Origin: Maea johnstoni
Taxonomy: Eukaryota > Annelida > Polychaeta > Spionida > Magelonidae
DNA length: 64,000 nucleotides
Direction: 5' to 3'
NCBI GenBank assembly: GCA_963942565.1
Contig: OZ012698.1
Span: 30,961,554-31,025,553, forward strand
In this document: positions 32,725-49,017 of the stretch, piece by piece
How positions within the stretch are numbered: position 1 is the first letter of the stretch
How the letters are laid out: each line of letters opens with the position of its first letter
Position numbers and translations under genes: made by a program
Notes under the pieces: model-generated
The model's database searches: none
Seen by the model: only the letters and a program-made list of their open reading frames with translations
What the model was told of the DNA's origin: nothing

Positions 32725-34821
32725 AGCATATTAGGTAACTGTAAGTGTGTATTTGTAAAAAAAAATCATTTGTATTCTTTTTGTATATTGAAAGATTAAT
32801 GTTGTATACCGTATGATTTTGCGTGTGATGCGCATTCAAAAAACATTAAATACAATGCAATTGACTGTATTGCCTGGTATTGTATGTTTACTGACTGTAT
32901 CAAACATTCAAAATCATATGCGTTTCAAACTTATGTAGTAACAAATAAAATAAAAGTACAGGAAACTAATATGTGTAGCCCAAAAGGAAAGGAAAAGTTT
33001 TTTTTGCATCGTTGTCTTGGTCAAATTTCTTATCAGCATCATACGGGTTAAAGCTGACTACTCAAATTCTTTACGATTCCACTATCTATAGAAACCGCTT
33101 AATTGGTATTATGTATTACTAACTTTATATTAGTAAGTTTGAAATCTTTCTTGACTCCACATCACCTCAAATCAAGCAGTAACATTATAAGTAAGATATG
33201 ATTCAAAAAATATGCAGGAAATTAAAGAACTCAATAATAATTGAGAATGTTTGGTCTTGGACCAGTTCATGTTTCCGTAGTTACATGTACGTGATATTTG
33301 AAGACGTATAATCAATATTGTGTCGTACGCGGGGAAATACAAGTAAAACCCTTACCGTGCTTCTTCCTTGAGGATGTGCTTTGTTTGTTGAAATTCTATG
33401 TCGTTGATACATGCTGTGATAAACCCTTTTAAGTCCACTACAGAGGTAGTGCTGATGGAGCGGGGAGATGTCTTTCTAAATGTTCTTGTCTAATCTAGTG
33501 ATACAACAAGCCTAAAGATCTCGGTATAAGTTGGATAAGGAATAAGCTCTTACGTCATCATTTCTATGGGAAACTAAGGATATCTTGATACTCAATGTGC
33601 AAATGTCCGTTTCCGCTGTGCGAAGGTCCGTATAAAGGTTGAGTGTCCAGTTGCTTATTATACCTATCACCCACGAACATTCCATTACACAGAAACCACA
33701 TGAAGCATGTAATGAATTATTATCAACCTTGCACACCTGTGAACTATATACATAACTCGGCCTGTTACCATAGAGGTATTCTTGGGGGACTTTTCCGGTG
33801 TCCATTCCGGCGAGTGAATGTATTGTATACCTAATCAAATGGAATCTTTCGCCATCATTGTCTATGCTAGAGAAATTCAGTACTAAATGGCTACTAGCCA
33901 GTGGTCAATCCGGGGCATTGCAGTGTGAAATATTCCCCCACATGTCTCCCGCTTGAGTGTAACATTTGTCCCTATGCTAGGAAATGTATTTCATACCAAA
34001 GAAAATACAACTTCACTCCGTCGTTTTCTGTTTCAATTCGTTCAGAGGTATTCACAATTTGTATCCTTCCTATGCTACAGTTCTATGCTACTGTATAAGT
34101 TATAGAGTTAAATTCATGAATCACGAATCGTAAAACGAATCTGTTGTGCAATTCTAAATCAGAATATGCATCCAGTTAAAATGAAATTAGCTGCCAGATA
34201 GTTCTGCATATAGGGTCCGATTTAATTGGTGAGAACTTCAAATTTGCTTTCTGTAAAATATTTTGTTTGGAACACTTTGGCTGCGAAGCGTTGAGAACAG
34301 ATTTGGGTGTGGTGTTATTTGAATGGGGATAGCCATAGTTTTTAGCCTTAATCACTTTGATGGTAGGTTTGCCCTTTTAGCAAAGACAAACGTGCGGTAC
34401 CCGGTAGAACCGCCGAGAGAGTGGCTTTTTTGTGTTCATATTCTATTGTCTAACCTAACGCTAACAATTGGGTTCTATCCCTTGCATTCCAATCTTCTGT
34501 TGTGTTCTAAACGTAAACGTATACCTATTGTATTATGGAAAATATGGCCACTACATACATATACAATATATAATCTCGCACATGCCTTAAGGGAGAGTCA
34601 TACAATGCCCTATATAGGTAGCACTTGCAAGATGAAACCATACGCATCGAACGCATTTCCAAGAAAAAAAAGTTGCAATTGTTACATTGCATGCTTATAT
34701 TAGCTTGTGTTTCAGTCTAGCTTTGTCTGCAAGTTTTTCTTACATTGTATTTCTCCATCGCTGTAGATAATACGTCTACTTTTGTATCAAACAACAGCCA
34801 ATGGATATGCATATATGCATA
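32725..34821. other. left-arm DNA, nothing recognised
   Basis: Homologous to about 51590-53430. Open frames at 33512-33838 (minus) and 34323-34703 (plus) carry no family motif and are not preserved as equivalent frames across the other arm. Tail-T-like words occur near 32881. Confidence 0.5.
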
Positions 34822-35033
34822 TACTGTAAATCACTTAAATATGGCGTGAACATTATATAGCGTAATTACGATACTGCACTGGATAGTGTGATGTAAGTAA
34901 AGCGGTGAACGGGAACAGCAGCAGCAAGTTCAATTAAGAATTTAATGAAGACGGGATTTTACAATAACGCATATGGGCAGAGTGCTATTATCGCTATATA
35001 ATTGTTCCCGCTATACTTAAGTGATTTACAGTA
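34822..35033. mobile_element. family A MITE, copy 4 (left arm only)
   Basis: Ends TACTGTAAATCACTTAAATA and AAGTGATTTACAGTA. The right arm (about 51553-51575) has the empty site. Left: GCATA-TA-CTGTAA...TTACAG-TA-TACAATAG; right in reverse complement: GCATA-TA-TACAATAG. The element proper is therefore CTGTAA...TTACAG with a 2 bp TA target duplication. Confidence 0.97.
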
Positions 35034-36970
<1,937 letters not shown>

Positions 36971-37502
36971 GGATATCTAGGAGTCGTTTTCGTGCACCTC
37001 CTTAAGGTGAGCTTGACGATGCCTGTGTTTCTGCGAGCTCTATTTACCCAAGACGTCAGCTCGTGTAAATCACGATTGGATTTCATTCGCCACTTGTAGC
37101 TCCTTTGAGACAGCAACGGCGGTTGATTGATGAATGTACTAATCAGACCACTAACTAAACGGCATGGCTTTCATCAGCCTCAAAGTAAAATGGATGAGTC
37201 TACCCTGAAGGAGCACTATGGTAAATGCCACACCTAGTCTTCCCTTGGCAGCGCTAGTGCCATACAGGCAATAGCAATGACAATAACGCAATTACTCCTC
37301 CGAGAACTCTATTGAGACATTTCATTCAAAATAGTGATATAAGATGAGTATCAACAATGGAAATAGCGCAAATGAGATTGGGTAATTGTGTCTGTATCTA
37401 TGTTTGTATATGTCTAGGTATGTGTATGTGCGCATATACCTATATGCATGTTTATATATGTGTATGTATGTAGATGTGCGCATATACCTATATGCATGCG
37501 AA
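36971..37502. other. left-arm DNA, small internal repeats
   Basis: A 50-60 bp direct repeat (GTGCGCATATACCTATATGC) occurs at about 37428 and 37477. Nothing else seen. Confidence 0.45.
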
Positions 37503-37700
37503 TAAGGAAGGAGAAACGAATTGGTCTTACGTAGCTTTCAACCGTTTAGGTTATTCCGTGATGATAAATTAAGCCCGGAACAGAGAGAAAAATTTCTCTT
37601 CCCTTCATGAGTAGTTCCAAGGGGTCTTCAAGTTGCAGAAGTACCGTAGGCAGTCATGCCGCAAAAACGCATTGTCTCGAGTGGTACCCTTCTTATAGAC
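37503..37700 (-). mobile_element. tRNA-derived SINE S, head-truncated
   Basis: Minus strand has TTGCAGAAGTACC complement words, GAAATTTTTCTCTCTG-type and TATCATCACGGAATAACC-type body, and a TTCCTTCC tail. The tRNA-like head is missing. Partner at 48831-49017. Confidence 0.75.
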
Positions 37701-37769
37701 TCCCTTTTTTATGAATGGTCATTTTTCTTTCCATCTTATGAAGCTGTTTTCCCCTTCCAGCACTCTAAA

Positions 37770-37910
37770 TAAGGATAATGTATTTATGTATGCTTATTGA
37801 CCGTAAAACGAGTTTACAAAACAACCCAGTAATACAAAATATAAATAAAATAACATAAACATAAAGGATTCTAATCAAAAGTAAGAAACGCATAAACTTT
37901 GCAATAGAAA
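37770..37910 (-). mobile_element. retroposon 3' tail T
   Basis: ATGTATGCTTATTGACCGT on the plus strand is the complement of the tail-T end (one or two changes), with A-rich DNA behind it. Partner near 48719. Confidence 0.4.
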
Positions 37911-38154
37911 TGAAACCTGAGTCAAATGAACAGATTATGTCAAGATACTAGATCGACCTCCATGAGTTTACATTACATCGTTTACTTGCCTGGAATTGCA
38001 TAATACGAAAGTAGACTCACTTAAAATAAACGTGAACTCTATTAAACTACTTTGGTAAGTAATACTTAACAAGTAGTCGTGTATCCAATACACTGTCTTG
38101 CCCTGCGCACTCGAAAGTACATTTTGTTACTATTTGGCAAATCACGACTGTTGC

Positions 38155-38376
38155 TATAGTACAGACATTAAAATCATGCACCAGTCGACCAGATGTCTGC
38201 CAGTGCCTGGTTGTACACCCATGGTTACATATAACGAAACGAATCAATGATACGTTCAGTTGCGAGTTTATTCATGCATCCATGTCCAGAAAATTGGATT
38301 GCAATCGGGCGTACGGTAGTATAGTATGCCCTGACTGCCCAGGCATTTAGTGCTGGAATTAAATGTCGGAACTGTA
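38155..38376. mobile_element. family B MITE, uninterrupted copy
   Basis: Begins TATAGTACAGACATTAAAAT and ends AATGTCGGAACTGTA. Its partner at 47862-48686 carries a LINE insertion; here the same site reads CATGTCCAGAAAATTGGATT without interruption. Confidence 0.92.
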
Positions 38377-38474
38377 CGAATTTTCCAGGGAACGTATCTA
38401 AATGACTGTCAGCATTTTCCAGGACATACACCCTTATTATAATGGCCTTTACGCTTGGGAATCTGATAATCCTG

Positions 38475-39682
38475 AGAGCTGTGGGTGCAGTGATGGGACT
38501 GGCTATTTCCCTGCCCGCCGCCTTATTGAGAGTACTATTGATTTGGCTGCTGCACTGAATGGTGAGGGGATTTCCCTGCAAATTAGCCTGTCGTGCGCAG
38601 ATGCTGTTACCAAGACTCCCTGCTGAGGCGGTGATGAAATAGCTATCTACAACAATGCTCTGCTGCACTGGAGAACTGGCACGAGGAGTTTTTAGTCACT
38701 CAAAATGCAAGCAATTCGTAGAATATCGCCTGAGACCTTAAACAGTATTTCCTCGGTGGAAATCTCAGTCTTAGTTCACCAATGTTCTTCGATTCGAACA
38801 TGGGATTGTTACCTATCGCTTGATGAATCTGTATGTGTGGGCGCGCACGCACACACACACACACATACATCTTCATCATCATCATCATCATCATCATCAA
38901 CCGATCATGTCTTGACACTTTCTATAATTATTCTTTTTTTATTGGCGGGTACCAAGTGGTCAAGATAGTCTGGGGTTCTCGAATCGTTTTAACAAAACTC
39001 ACTAGATGGCGTTGTGGGGCCCTGTCCTGGATACCAGGAGTTCATCCAGTGCCATCTTTAGGTGACTGACAGTACTAAACTTGGCTCCTCAACTCGAGAA
39101 CCAATCGGGATCAGAAACAAACAATGAAAGACAAGCGGGGTTGTCTGAGTGCATATCGCTCCCAAAGCAGAGATAACAATAAACAATAATCCTTTGGTAT
39201 GAAGGATTCAATCTCTATTATTTGTCTCAGAATCGGGGTTTACCCACATGTCCGTCTGCCGCTCACGGGGAATCAGTTATCGAGTAGATATGAAGCCCTT
39301 ACCCTAATGCAGTAAGCCCCCGGTCTCACGTGCCATCATCAGCCACTCTAAACACTCTCTACATTACGTGCTGAGCTCTCTGCAAATACTACTCTCTAAC
39401 ACAGCTTGCATGCCCTCTAACTCATTTACATCTCAAGTACACACGTGACATGATAACCTCGAACCCAGCTTACAAAGAGAGGAATTTCTAAGAAATATTT
39501 GAAGAGGAATCGTTGGATCACCAGGGCACCAAGTGTCAGTCAGGTATTTCTTAGAATATTGTTGAATAATCAGGGTAATTCCCCACACGTCAGATGATGT
39601 GTTCAACCCAGACGTGGGTGAGGATAACTTCGTTAGTTCTTCACATATTCACCGTGGAACGCCAGAATTCAGATCGAGCTAT
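38475..39682. other. start of spacer, nothing recognised except short simple repeats
   Basis: An (AC)n run (38848-38866) and a (TCA)n run (38871-38899) lie side by side. The rest shows no supported gene. Confidence 0.5.
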
Positions 39683-39895
39683 GAGGAAATAGAGCACCAT
39701 TGAATCAGAAAGCATGATTTCCATGATCTCCGTCCGTATTAACCCGCCCACATGTTGAGAACACGGCGACAAAGATGTCTGGACCTACAGTATATGATAG
39801 TGTATAGAGTTCTGGGAAAATAGAACACCATTGGATCAGAAGGCACGTTTTCCATTTTCTTAAGCCGTAATAAATCCGTCCATGCCTGGTCAATT
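39683..39895 (+). repeat. two-copy tandem repeat, about 135 bp period
   Basis: ATAGAGCACCATTGAATCAG at 39690 recurs as ATAGAACACCATTGGATCAG at 39822, each followed by GAAAG/GAAGGCA and CCGTCCAT-like words. Confidence 0.65.
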
Positions 39896-40320
39896 CTGCG
39901 AAAAAATTTATCTGTGCTATGACACTTTTAATAATGAATAACTAGTAGTTTAAAGGTAAACTGCAGTAACTATTAGAAGGGAATCTTCGAGGTACTACGT
40001 GTAGGTGATTGCTTATATATTTCCATCAAATGTCTTCTGAATAACGATATGGTCACGAAGTTACTGTACTACAAGAATATCGGGTCGTTTTTTTGTTCTG
40101 TATGTATGGCTTAACTCACGTATTTTAGTCACATGCAATAGATATAAAGCGCTTTTCACTAGTTCAGAGAATACACATTGGAAGGCTTACAACCTAACAT
40201 AAGTCGCTGTTTCCTGATTGGGTTTGAGAAGGTAAGACTGATGTTATGATGTGATTAACGTACGACTGATTGACGGATAGCGAGTGGAATAGGGAAAGGA
40301 TCAGTAGGTTCATATAACTG
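39896..40320. other. spacer, nothing recognised
   Basis: No supported feature. Confidence 0.45.
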
Positions 40321-41628
<1,308 letters not shown>

Positions 41629-41632
<4 letters not shown>

Positions 41633-43471
41633 GACCTCTAATTGTATTGTATTGCATCTTTATTGTATTGCATCAAATCGCAAGAACTTCAAATGACTCT
41701 AATGGGATGTTTATAAATATGTCGTAAAATATCATGAAAATGGAATTCACGTTTAAATGAACAAAGAATACTAATAGAAATGAACAGGTGAAGTATCGCT
41801 AAGAACAAAGCAAAGCTGCGAGTGTATTGATAGCATATATTGCTTGTTATGCCTCGCTGTCATTGTAACACTGATAAGAGTCCAGCTGCACAAAAGGCCA
41901 TGTTCCATTGAGCAACGCAATCAGATTATGGTTCGAGAGTAATTGATTTCCAGGCCTGCGGTGGCCAGATCATTGCAGGGGTTGCTATAGAAACTGCAAA
42001 TAGTAATAGCATTCTGAGTGAGATGAGGGAAAAGGTACCAATGTAAATGAGTTAGTTTAATGCTGATAGCGGTTTCATACCCAGAGGTAGGATATATTCG
42101 TGTAATTTTGTGGTGTAAATTGTATTGCTGTTTTGTTTTATCGTGTGATTTTGTGGTGAAAATTGTATTGCAATTTTACGTTATTAGCAATTTTCTGACA
42201 CTCTCGGATAAATTGTCTGGCTTGTAATTCAATCGTCGGAAACAGAATTACCGGAGAAAACCACCTACTTACCAAAATCACTAGAATCTTTCTCGCGTGC
42301 CTTAGACTGACTTGAATTCTGGATCTTGCGCATGATTGAGAACTGACGAGTGGTTTGAGCACGAACAATTTCAATATTATTAAAAGATAAATACCCTTTT
42401 ACAAAATAAATGTGTTTGAAAACTTCATTGTACTCATCTTGCACATGTTCCACATGCATAAGGCTTTTTGATTATACAAGTATCCATTCTGGCAAAATCA
42501 ATGTACAAGCAATAGTAAGTGGAATAACCGTTGGGTCTCATTAAGCATCCTTCCTCCAAGACTGTTCGCGTACCAATGCTTAATTTCTGAGTTAATTTCA
42601 AAAGTGGCATACATACATCTTCGGCACAGGCCTTTAACCCAAATCCTTAGTCTAGGCCCATTTATGCCAGGTAATACGGTAATGGAGTGAAATCATTCCA
42701 TATAGATGTAATATCTTTTCATATGTCACTCTTAAATTGAAAGCCACAAGATGTAATGTAATCTATAATTTATTTCATTTTAAGTTACAACTTTTTGTTT
42801 ATTTGTTTATATTTTATGTTTGTATTATTCAGAAAATGTTGTACACGTGTGATTTTGTGCATATAGCACAGTCAATAAACATAAAAATACATAGGGTACC
42901 GTTTGAGAGGGAACTCTAGACAGCAAGGGGTTAACTCTTGTGGAATTATGTGTGTGACGTCATGAAGTCCGTTCATACATAACAAGCACGTCTGCAATCA
43001 CGGAAATTGCATTAAGTGTTCCCAGTGGACGGATGATCAATGTAACTCTATAGTATACAGTGATTACCCTTCATGCAGAATAACCCCGTGAATTTGTCAG
43101 TTTGAAAACACAAAACATAATGAAACCTGTGCCCTTCGAAAACTCGCAGGAAGCAGATACTCTTTTGATGGAACTAAGGCTCGTGTGCCTTTGTATTTCT
43201 AATGGGCCGATTGCTGAAGAGGAATAAAAAGAGGATACTCAATCTTGCCCTACTATACCTGATTCTTGAGGTTTACCATTAATCGATAATCGTGCAACTA
43301 TACATTTTTATAATGATTGTTATCCATATTATCAAATAATACGTGTGTAACTTTCATACGAAGGACATAAATAGTACATACCTATGTGATGTGCAGTATA
43401 TGTGTACGTATGTTTATTGACTGTTCCATCGGAAGAAGTAAATACAATACATGCAATTATTTGATAGAGCA
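41629..43471. other. spacer, AT-rich, nothing recognised except small repeats
   Basis: A two-copy short repeat (TCGTGTAATTTTGTGGTG / TCGTGTGATTTTGTGGTG) lies at 42100-42176. A tail-T end (CAGTCAATAAACATAAAAAT, plus strand) is at about 42869 and its complement at about 43409. Confidence 0.45.
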
Positions 43472-43640
43472 TAAACAAATAAATGCCAAGTAAACAAAAA
43501 CAAATAGTGTATGAAAACATCTCTAACTGGTGGATTATTATGTTATGGTATATAAACAAATAAATACAAAGTAAACCAAATACGAGTAGTGCATGAAAAT
43601 AATCCAACCGGTGTAGTAGAATTACGCACAATGTAAAAAT
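43472..43640 (+). repeat. two-copy tandem repeat, 81 bp period
   Basis: TAAACAAATAAATGCCAAGT at 43472 recurs as TAAACAAATAAATACAAAGT at 43553, with AGTG-ATGAAAA and a GGTG end in both. Confidence 0.75.
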
Positions 43641-44520
43641 AAGGTTGATAAATAGCACATGCTTTTAGGCTGATAGTAGAGTCTGCTATAAGAACATAGC
43701 TATAAATAATATGCGCAAATTAGTAGTAATATTTTGTTTTTACTATTTCGTTGTTGGTGGATAATTTGGTCAAAACTAAATGAAGCAAAACATCTGAAAG
43801 ACTGAGAAACAAGATGAAACATCATTTGTCTGTTTTCTTGGTGATATATTTAAGTTATTGTATTTTGCGTCGTTTTATTTTTTGCGTTTCTGATCAGTTG
43901 TCGTTCTAGTGTAACTATGTTTTTAGTGTATTTATCATGTAGATGTCTGGTTGAGCCCCTGAAGGGTCAAAGTCAAGTTTGTAGCACTGTCGCCTATAAA
44001 ATGTGGTTTGTATAAGCCTGTCAATCGGTATTCTTTGTTGCTATTGTATAATACTTTGTTGTTTGTTCTTCATTTCTCTGAGTATGTTATTTAAAGTTCC
44101 TTATATCATTTATTTATATTATTATTTTTGTAAAAGAAAATATTTGTACTGTATGAGTTTGTACTCTAATCGTACAGTCATGGTCATACAATACAATACA
44201 TTAGTGTACTTACAACAAGGCAAACTGGTAACGTAAATTGCTTCAGTCGAGTGCTGTGAACTAAGACGCCCCATAGCAAGTCAATATTGTACCATATCAA
44301 GATCCATTGCCACACGTCTTCGTTTATTGATTCCCGATGTTGAGTGGTGGTGAATAACTAAGTCAATACCATTGCGTGCAATTCCGCCTCTCAAACACGT
44401 TTGCATGTAGACTCATTTAGCCCTGCTGCTGTGTGAGGCTTCATACCGGGCTGCTAACAGGAAGCCCGCTGCCTTAATGTAAAACCGTAAGAAATGTGTA
44501 CATTTGGCCCCTAAAAATTA
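43641..44520. other. spacer, AT-rich, nothing recognised
   Basis: No supported feature. Confidence 0.45.
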
Positions 44521-44842
<322 letters not shown>

Positions 44843-45961
44843 TAACAATAGTTCTAACTTATGGTTTGAAAATAGCACTTACTCTTGTGGCTGACATATC
44901 TGAAGGATGTTTGAGTTAGATAGTTACATAAGCTCATGAATAATTCATAATCTGCATCTGTACATGTATATATATATATATGTAATGGTAATTCGATATA
45001 TTGCAAATATTGCTCTTAGGTGTACACAACTGTCGTGTTGTGTAAAGAAACCCGATCGACCGCCCCAACCAACACCTTCATCAGATGTTATACACGTGGA
45101 AAACAGTGTATATTCCTATATACGATGGACTTATACAAATCTGTTTAAGACCCTATAGGATAGAACTTCAATTTTGGTGTTGAACTATCACATATAAAAC
45201 ATGAATAACACTAATATTGCGTTAACTTTCGCTCGTTAAACTATTCAAAACTAAAACGAATTCATTACCTGGCGCATGTCAATATCCTGTTTGTAAAGCA
45301 ATATTCCGCCTCGTTAGAAAGTAATTCCCTCCTCACATATTTCCTACTATCACACTGTTTGATATATTGCCTTCAAAGTTGTCAGGTCAGGGAGGGGGGG
45401 ATATTTCATATGCAAATCTACTTGAGGGTGCTATTAATAACACAGGATTACTACACCTGACGTTTATTTCATGGTGCAATACTACATAAATATAGCACAA
45501 CCCATGGGTATATATTAATAGCAAAACCTTGTTATATTCACAGCAAATCACGATGTACTGAGTAAAAAAGTAGGTCCGCTTTGCATACCCGTAGGGGTGT
45601 TGATAGGCTAGAAATGTATAGTTGACCTCCTATGAGGTGTATACGTCATTATAATATACGGCATCAAGCGTCCCGAAGATGACCCTGGAATCAGTCTGTT
45701 AAGTCTAATGTAGGCTATACCCGGTTGGTGTAACGAATATGACTATTCATTTTAAGGCCTATGCTTCAGTAAGGCGAGGGAACGACAATATCCCCATAGA
45801 TATGGCTATCAGTTTCACTTTAGATTTTACCAAGTTGATGCATACGAATCTGTTTCCCTGGTTAAGCCTACTACTGATCTTACCGCCATTTTAAAAGTGC
45901 TAGCGCTACCGCCAACAACCGTTGGTTTCATCCGTGTTCCACAGCCTTTAAACCTATGACA
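44843..45961. other. spacer, nothing recognised
   Basis: No supported feature. Confidence 0.45.
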
Positions 45962-46171
45962 TACTGTAAAACTGGTAATGATTGCGTGATTTTAATTATT
46001 GCGTTTTAATGCGAATGCATGAGGACGCAATAATTAAAACACGCATAAATCTGTCCCTTCTGTTTCCCTTCTGTTTATTGGTGGAGATTCGCATTAATTA
46101 AAACACGCATAAAAGAGAAAATGAAAAAAACGCAATATTTACTACACGCAAACATTACCAGTTTTACAGTA
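45962..46171. mobile_element. family D MITE, 210 bp
   Basis: Perfect 19 bp inverted ends TACTGTAAAACTGGTAATG and complement, with outer TA on both sides. Inside, GCGTGATTTTAATTATTGCG and CGCAATAATTAAAACACGC form a second inverted pair. Non-coding. The CTGTAAA..TTTACAG ends resemble family A. Single copy in the window. Confidence 0.92.
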
Positions 46172-46728
<557 letters not shown>

Positions 46729-46954
46729 CATCACTGACATGTCGCAAATGTAAAAAGTGCTTACGTCAAATGTGCATGTGAAAGCTTTTATAAACTATTC
46801 GATTTCGTAAAACAAAAGGAGCAGCGGAAATCATCTTAACCTACTCAATACTACAGAGTACTTGGTACGGCTGGTTCGTGCTTAGCCATCTTTTAATGGT
46901 GATAAAACACCCGTGGAGAGATTGGCTTAAAACTCGATTGCCGGATTCGATTGC

Positions 46955-47228
46955 AAAGGGAAAGAAGGAAGGTATGGATTTGCTTCGCTTTCATCAGCTT
47001 GTATCATATCGCGACGAGATAGAAACCCTGAACCAGGAAGAAATTCCCTTTTCTGTACGAATAGTTCCAAGAGGTCATTCAGTTGAAGAAAGACCAAAGA
47101 CAGCCCTCCACAACGCCGCACATTTATATAGCGACCAGGACAACCCGCTATTGAGTAACCAGCTGAGTCTCGAACCTATGTGAACCTGCGAACTCACGCA
47201 TCGTAACGACTAGACCACTTCGACCGTT
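46955..47228 (-). mobile_element. tRNA-derived SINE S, diverged full-length copy
   Basis: Minus strand: GTGGTCTAGTCGTTACGATG (A box region), AGGTTCGAGACTC (B box region), CGCTATATAAATGTGCGGCG, GAATTTCTTCCTGGTTCAGG, TATCTCGTCGCGATATGATA and a TTCCTTCTTTCCC tail. Same order as 26813-27088, with more changes. Confidence 0.85.
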
Positions 47229-47562
47229 GCCAGTAGTTCAAGACAGCGAGTGATCAGCTACAAAACCTTAGACAACTCGGCTATCGGGACAGCCCCTAAA
47301 TCGGTATGGAAATAACCGGTACTAATACAATGCAATTGATGCAGTGGCTGCGTTACTATCAATGGTGCTTAAGATAGAGCTAAGGATGAACATGACGCAA
47401 ATGGTGGGAGGGTGCTAATGATAATATAATGGTGCAGTCATAATGACGACAATAGCACCGCCCCATAAAAGGGATTCGTGGGCCGATAGGTATCAATTAA
47501 TTCAAACATCTGACGTCTACGAATAGATATAGGCGTTGCTGTAGCCTGGCAACAGAGGAATG

Positions 47563-47762
47563 NNNNNNNNNNNNNNNNNNNNNNNNNNNNNNNNNNNNNN
47601 NNNNNNNNNNNNNNNNNNNNNNNNNNNNNNNNNNNNNNNNNNNNNNNNNNNNNNNNNNNNNNNNNNNNNNNNNNNNNNNNNNNNNNNNNNNNNNNNNNNN
47701 NNNNNNNNNNNNNNNNNNNNNNNNNNNNNNNNNNNNNNNNNNNNNNNNNNNNNNNNNNNNNN
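47563..47762. other. 200-N assembly gap at the start of the right arm
   Basis: Exactly 200 Ns, the same size as the gap at 17830. The first base after it (47763) pairs with 38474 in the left arm. Confidence 0.99.
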
Positions 47763-47861
47763 CAGGATTATCTGGTTTCCAAGCATAAAGGCCATTATAA
47801 TAAGAGTGTATGTCCTGGAAAATGCTGACAGACTTTTGGGTACGTTCCTTTGGAAAATCTG

Positions 47862-48686
47862 TACAGTGCCGACATTTAATTCCAGCACTAAATGCCTGGG
47901 CAGTCCGGGCATACTATACGACCGTACGCGCGATTGCAACCAAGTTTCCTGGACTATTGAGAATAGGGTATCAAAATTTTAGATTAGAGCAAAAACTTTT
48001 GATATTTGGCGACACTGAAATGGATTTATTTTTCAATATGGTAATAATTATTGGTAAGAAAGTGATCTACCAATATAGAGATAATAGAAATCCATACTCT
48101 ATGAGACACTTTGAAAGACTGTTGGAAATAGAAAGAGAATCAGAAGAGATACATGCTCTAAACAATGATATAGTAGACATATATGAGAAAAAATGGGAGA
48201 TGTATATTATAGAACATTAAGATCCAGAAAAACTTAATATACAATATTAAAAATGAAAATTTGGAAATACCATGAAAGTAATTAGCAACATATGTTATGT
48301 CCAGTATGTCCATACTTTTTTTTATTTTTTTTTATATAAAAAGACCTCCAATCTTGTCATGTGTGTAAATTGGAGGCTGTGTCATATGTACAAAAATTAT
48401 AGATAAGATTGGAAATATATGTGAGACACTGTACACTGTTAATATATGTTTTGTAATCTTTTTACATGTTACTTTGTTTATATATTTATAAATGAAAATA
48501 AACGAACTATGGGTTATCCAGAGATCATAAAAAATAAAAAAAAAGTTTCCTGGACATGGATGCATGGATAACCTCAAAACTGAACGTAGCCTTGATTCGT
48601 TATATTGTTATCCATGGGTGTTTGTACAACCAGACACTGGTAGAACGTCCGGTCGACTGGTGCAGAATTTAAATGTCTGTACTATA
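47862..48686. mobile_element. family B MITE interrupted by a LINE 3' end
   Basis: Begins TACAGTGCCGACATTTAATT and ends AAATGTCTGTACTATA; the two MITE parts are 47862-47954 and 48543-48686. Confidence 0.93.
47955..48542 (+). mobile_element. 5'-truncated non-LTR retrotransposon end (right arm only)
   Basis: 588 bp flanked by a 13 bp target duplication AAGTTTCCTGGAC (47942-47954 and 48543-48555) and ending in an A-rich tail. Its first part is open to a stop at 48218-48220 and reads GDTEMDLFFNMVIIIGKKVI, YQYRDNRNPYSMRHFERLLE, IERESEEIHALNNDIVDIYE and KKWEMYIIEH. A C-terminal pattern of I-x-GKK-x-IY, R, then E-x-E-x-x-A-x-N and KKW is usual for the end of LINE ORF2 proteins of the L1/Tx1 group and relatives. 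The clade is not fixed. The empty site is seen at 38278-38300. Confidence 0.9.
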
Positions 48687-48718
48687 GCAACAGTCATGGC
48701 TGTAAAATAGTAACAAAA

Positions 48719-48760
48719 TGTCAATAAACGTACATAAATACATTATCCTTATTTAGAGTG
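48719..48760 (+). mobile_element. retroposon 3' tail T
   Basis: TGTCAATAAACGTACATAAATACA; partner of 37770-37910. Confidence 0.4.
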
Positions 48761-48830
48761 CTGGAAGGGGAAAAACAGCTTCATACGATGGAATGAAAAT
48801 GACCATCCAGACAAAAAGGGAGTCTATAAG

Positions 48831-49017
48831 AAGGGTACCACTCGAGACAATGCGTTTTTGCGGCATGGCTGCCTATGGTACTTCTGCAACTTGAAGACCC
48901 CTTGGAACTATTCATGAAGGGAAGGGAATTTTTCTCTCTGTTCCAGGCTTTATTCTCCTCACGGTATAACCTAAACGGTTGAAGCTACGTGAGACCAATT
49001 CGTTTCTCCTTCCTTAT
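48831..49017 (+). mobile_element. tRNA-derived SINE S, head-truncated
   Basis: Contains CTTCTGCAACTTGAAGACCC, GGAATTTTTCTCTCTGTTCC, GTATAACCTAAACGGTTGAA and a TTCTCCTTCCTTATTC tail. Partner of 37503-37700. Confidence 0.75.

Noticed and set aside
33512-33838. A 108-codon minus-strand frame
   Set aside because: No recognisable domain; the homologous right-arm DNA keeps only part of it.
34323-34703. A 126-codon frame in the left arm
   Set aside because: No family motif, AT-rich codons, and the same DNA in the right arm does not keep an equivalent frame.
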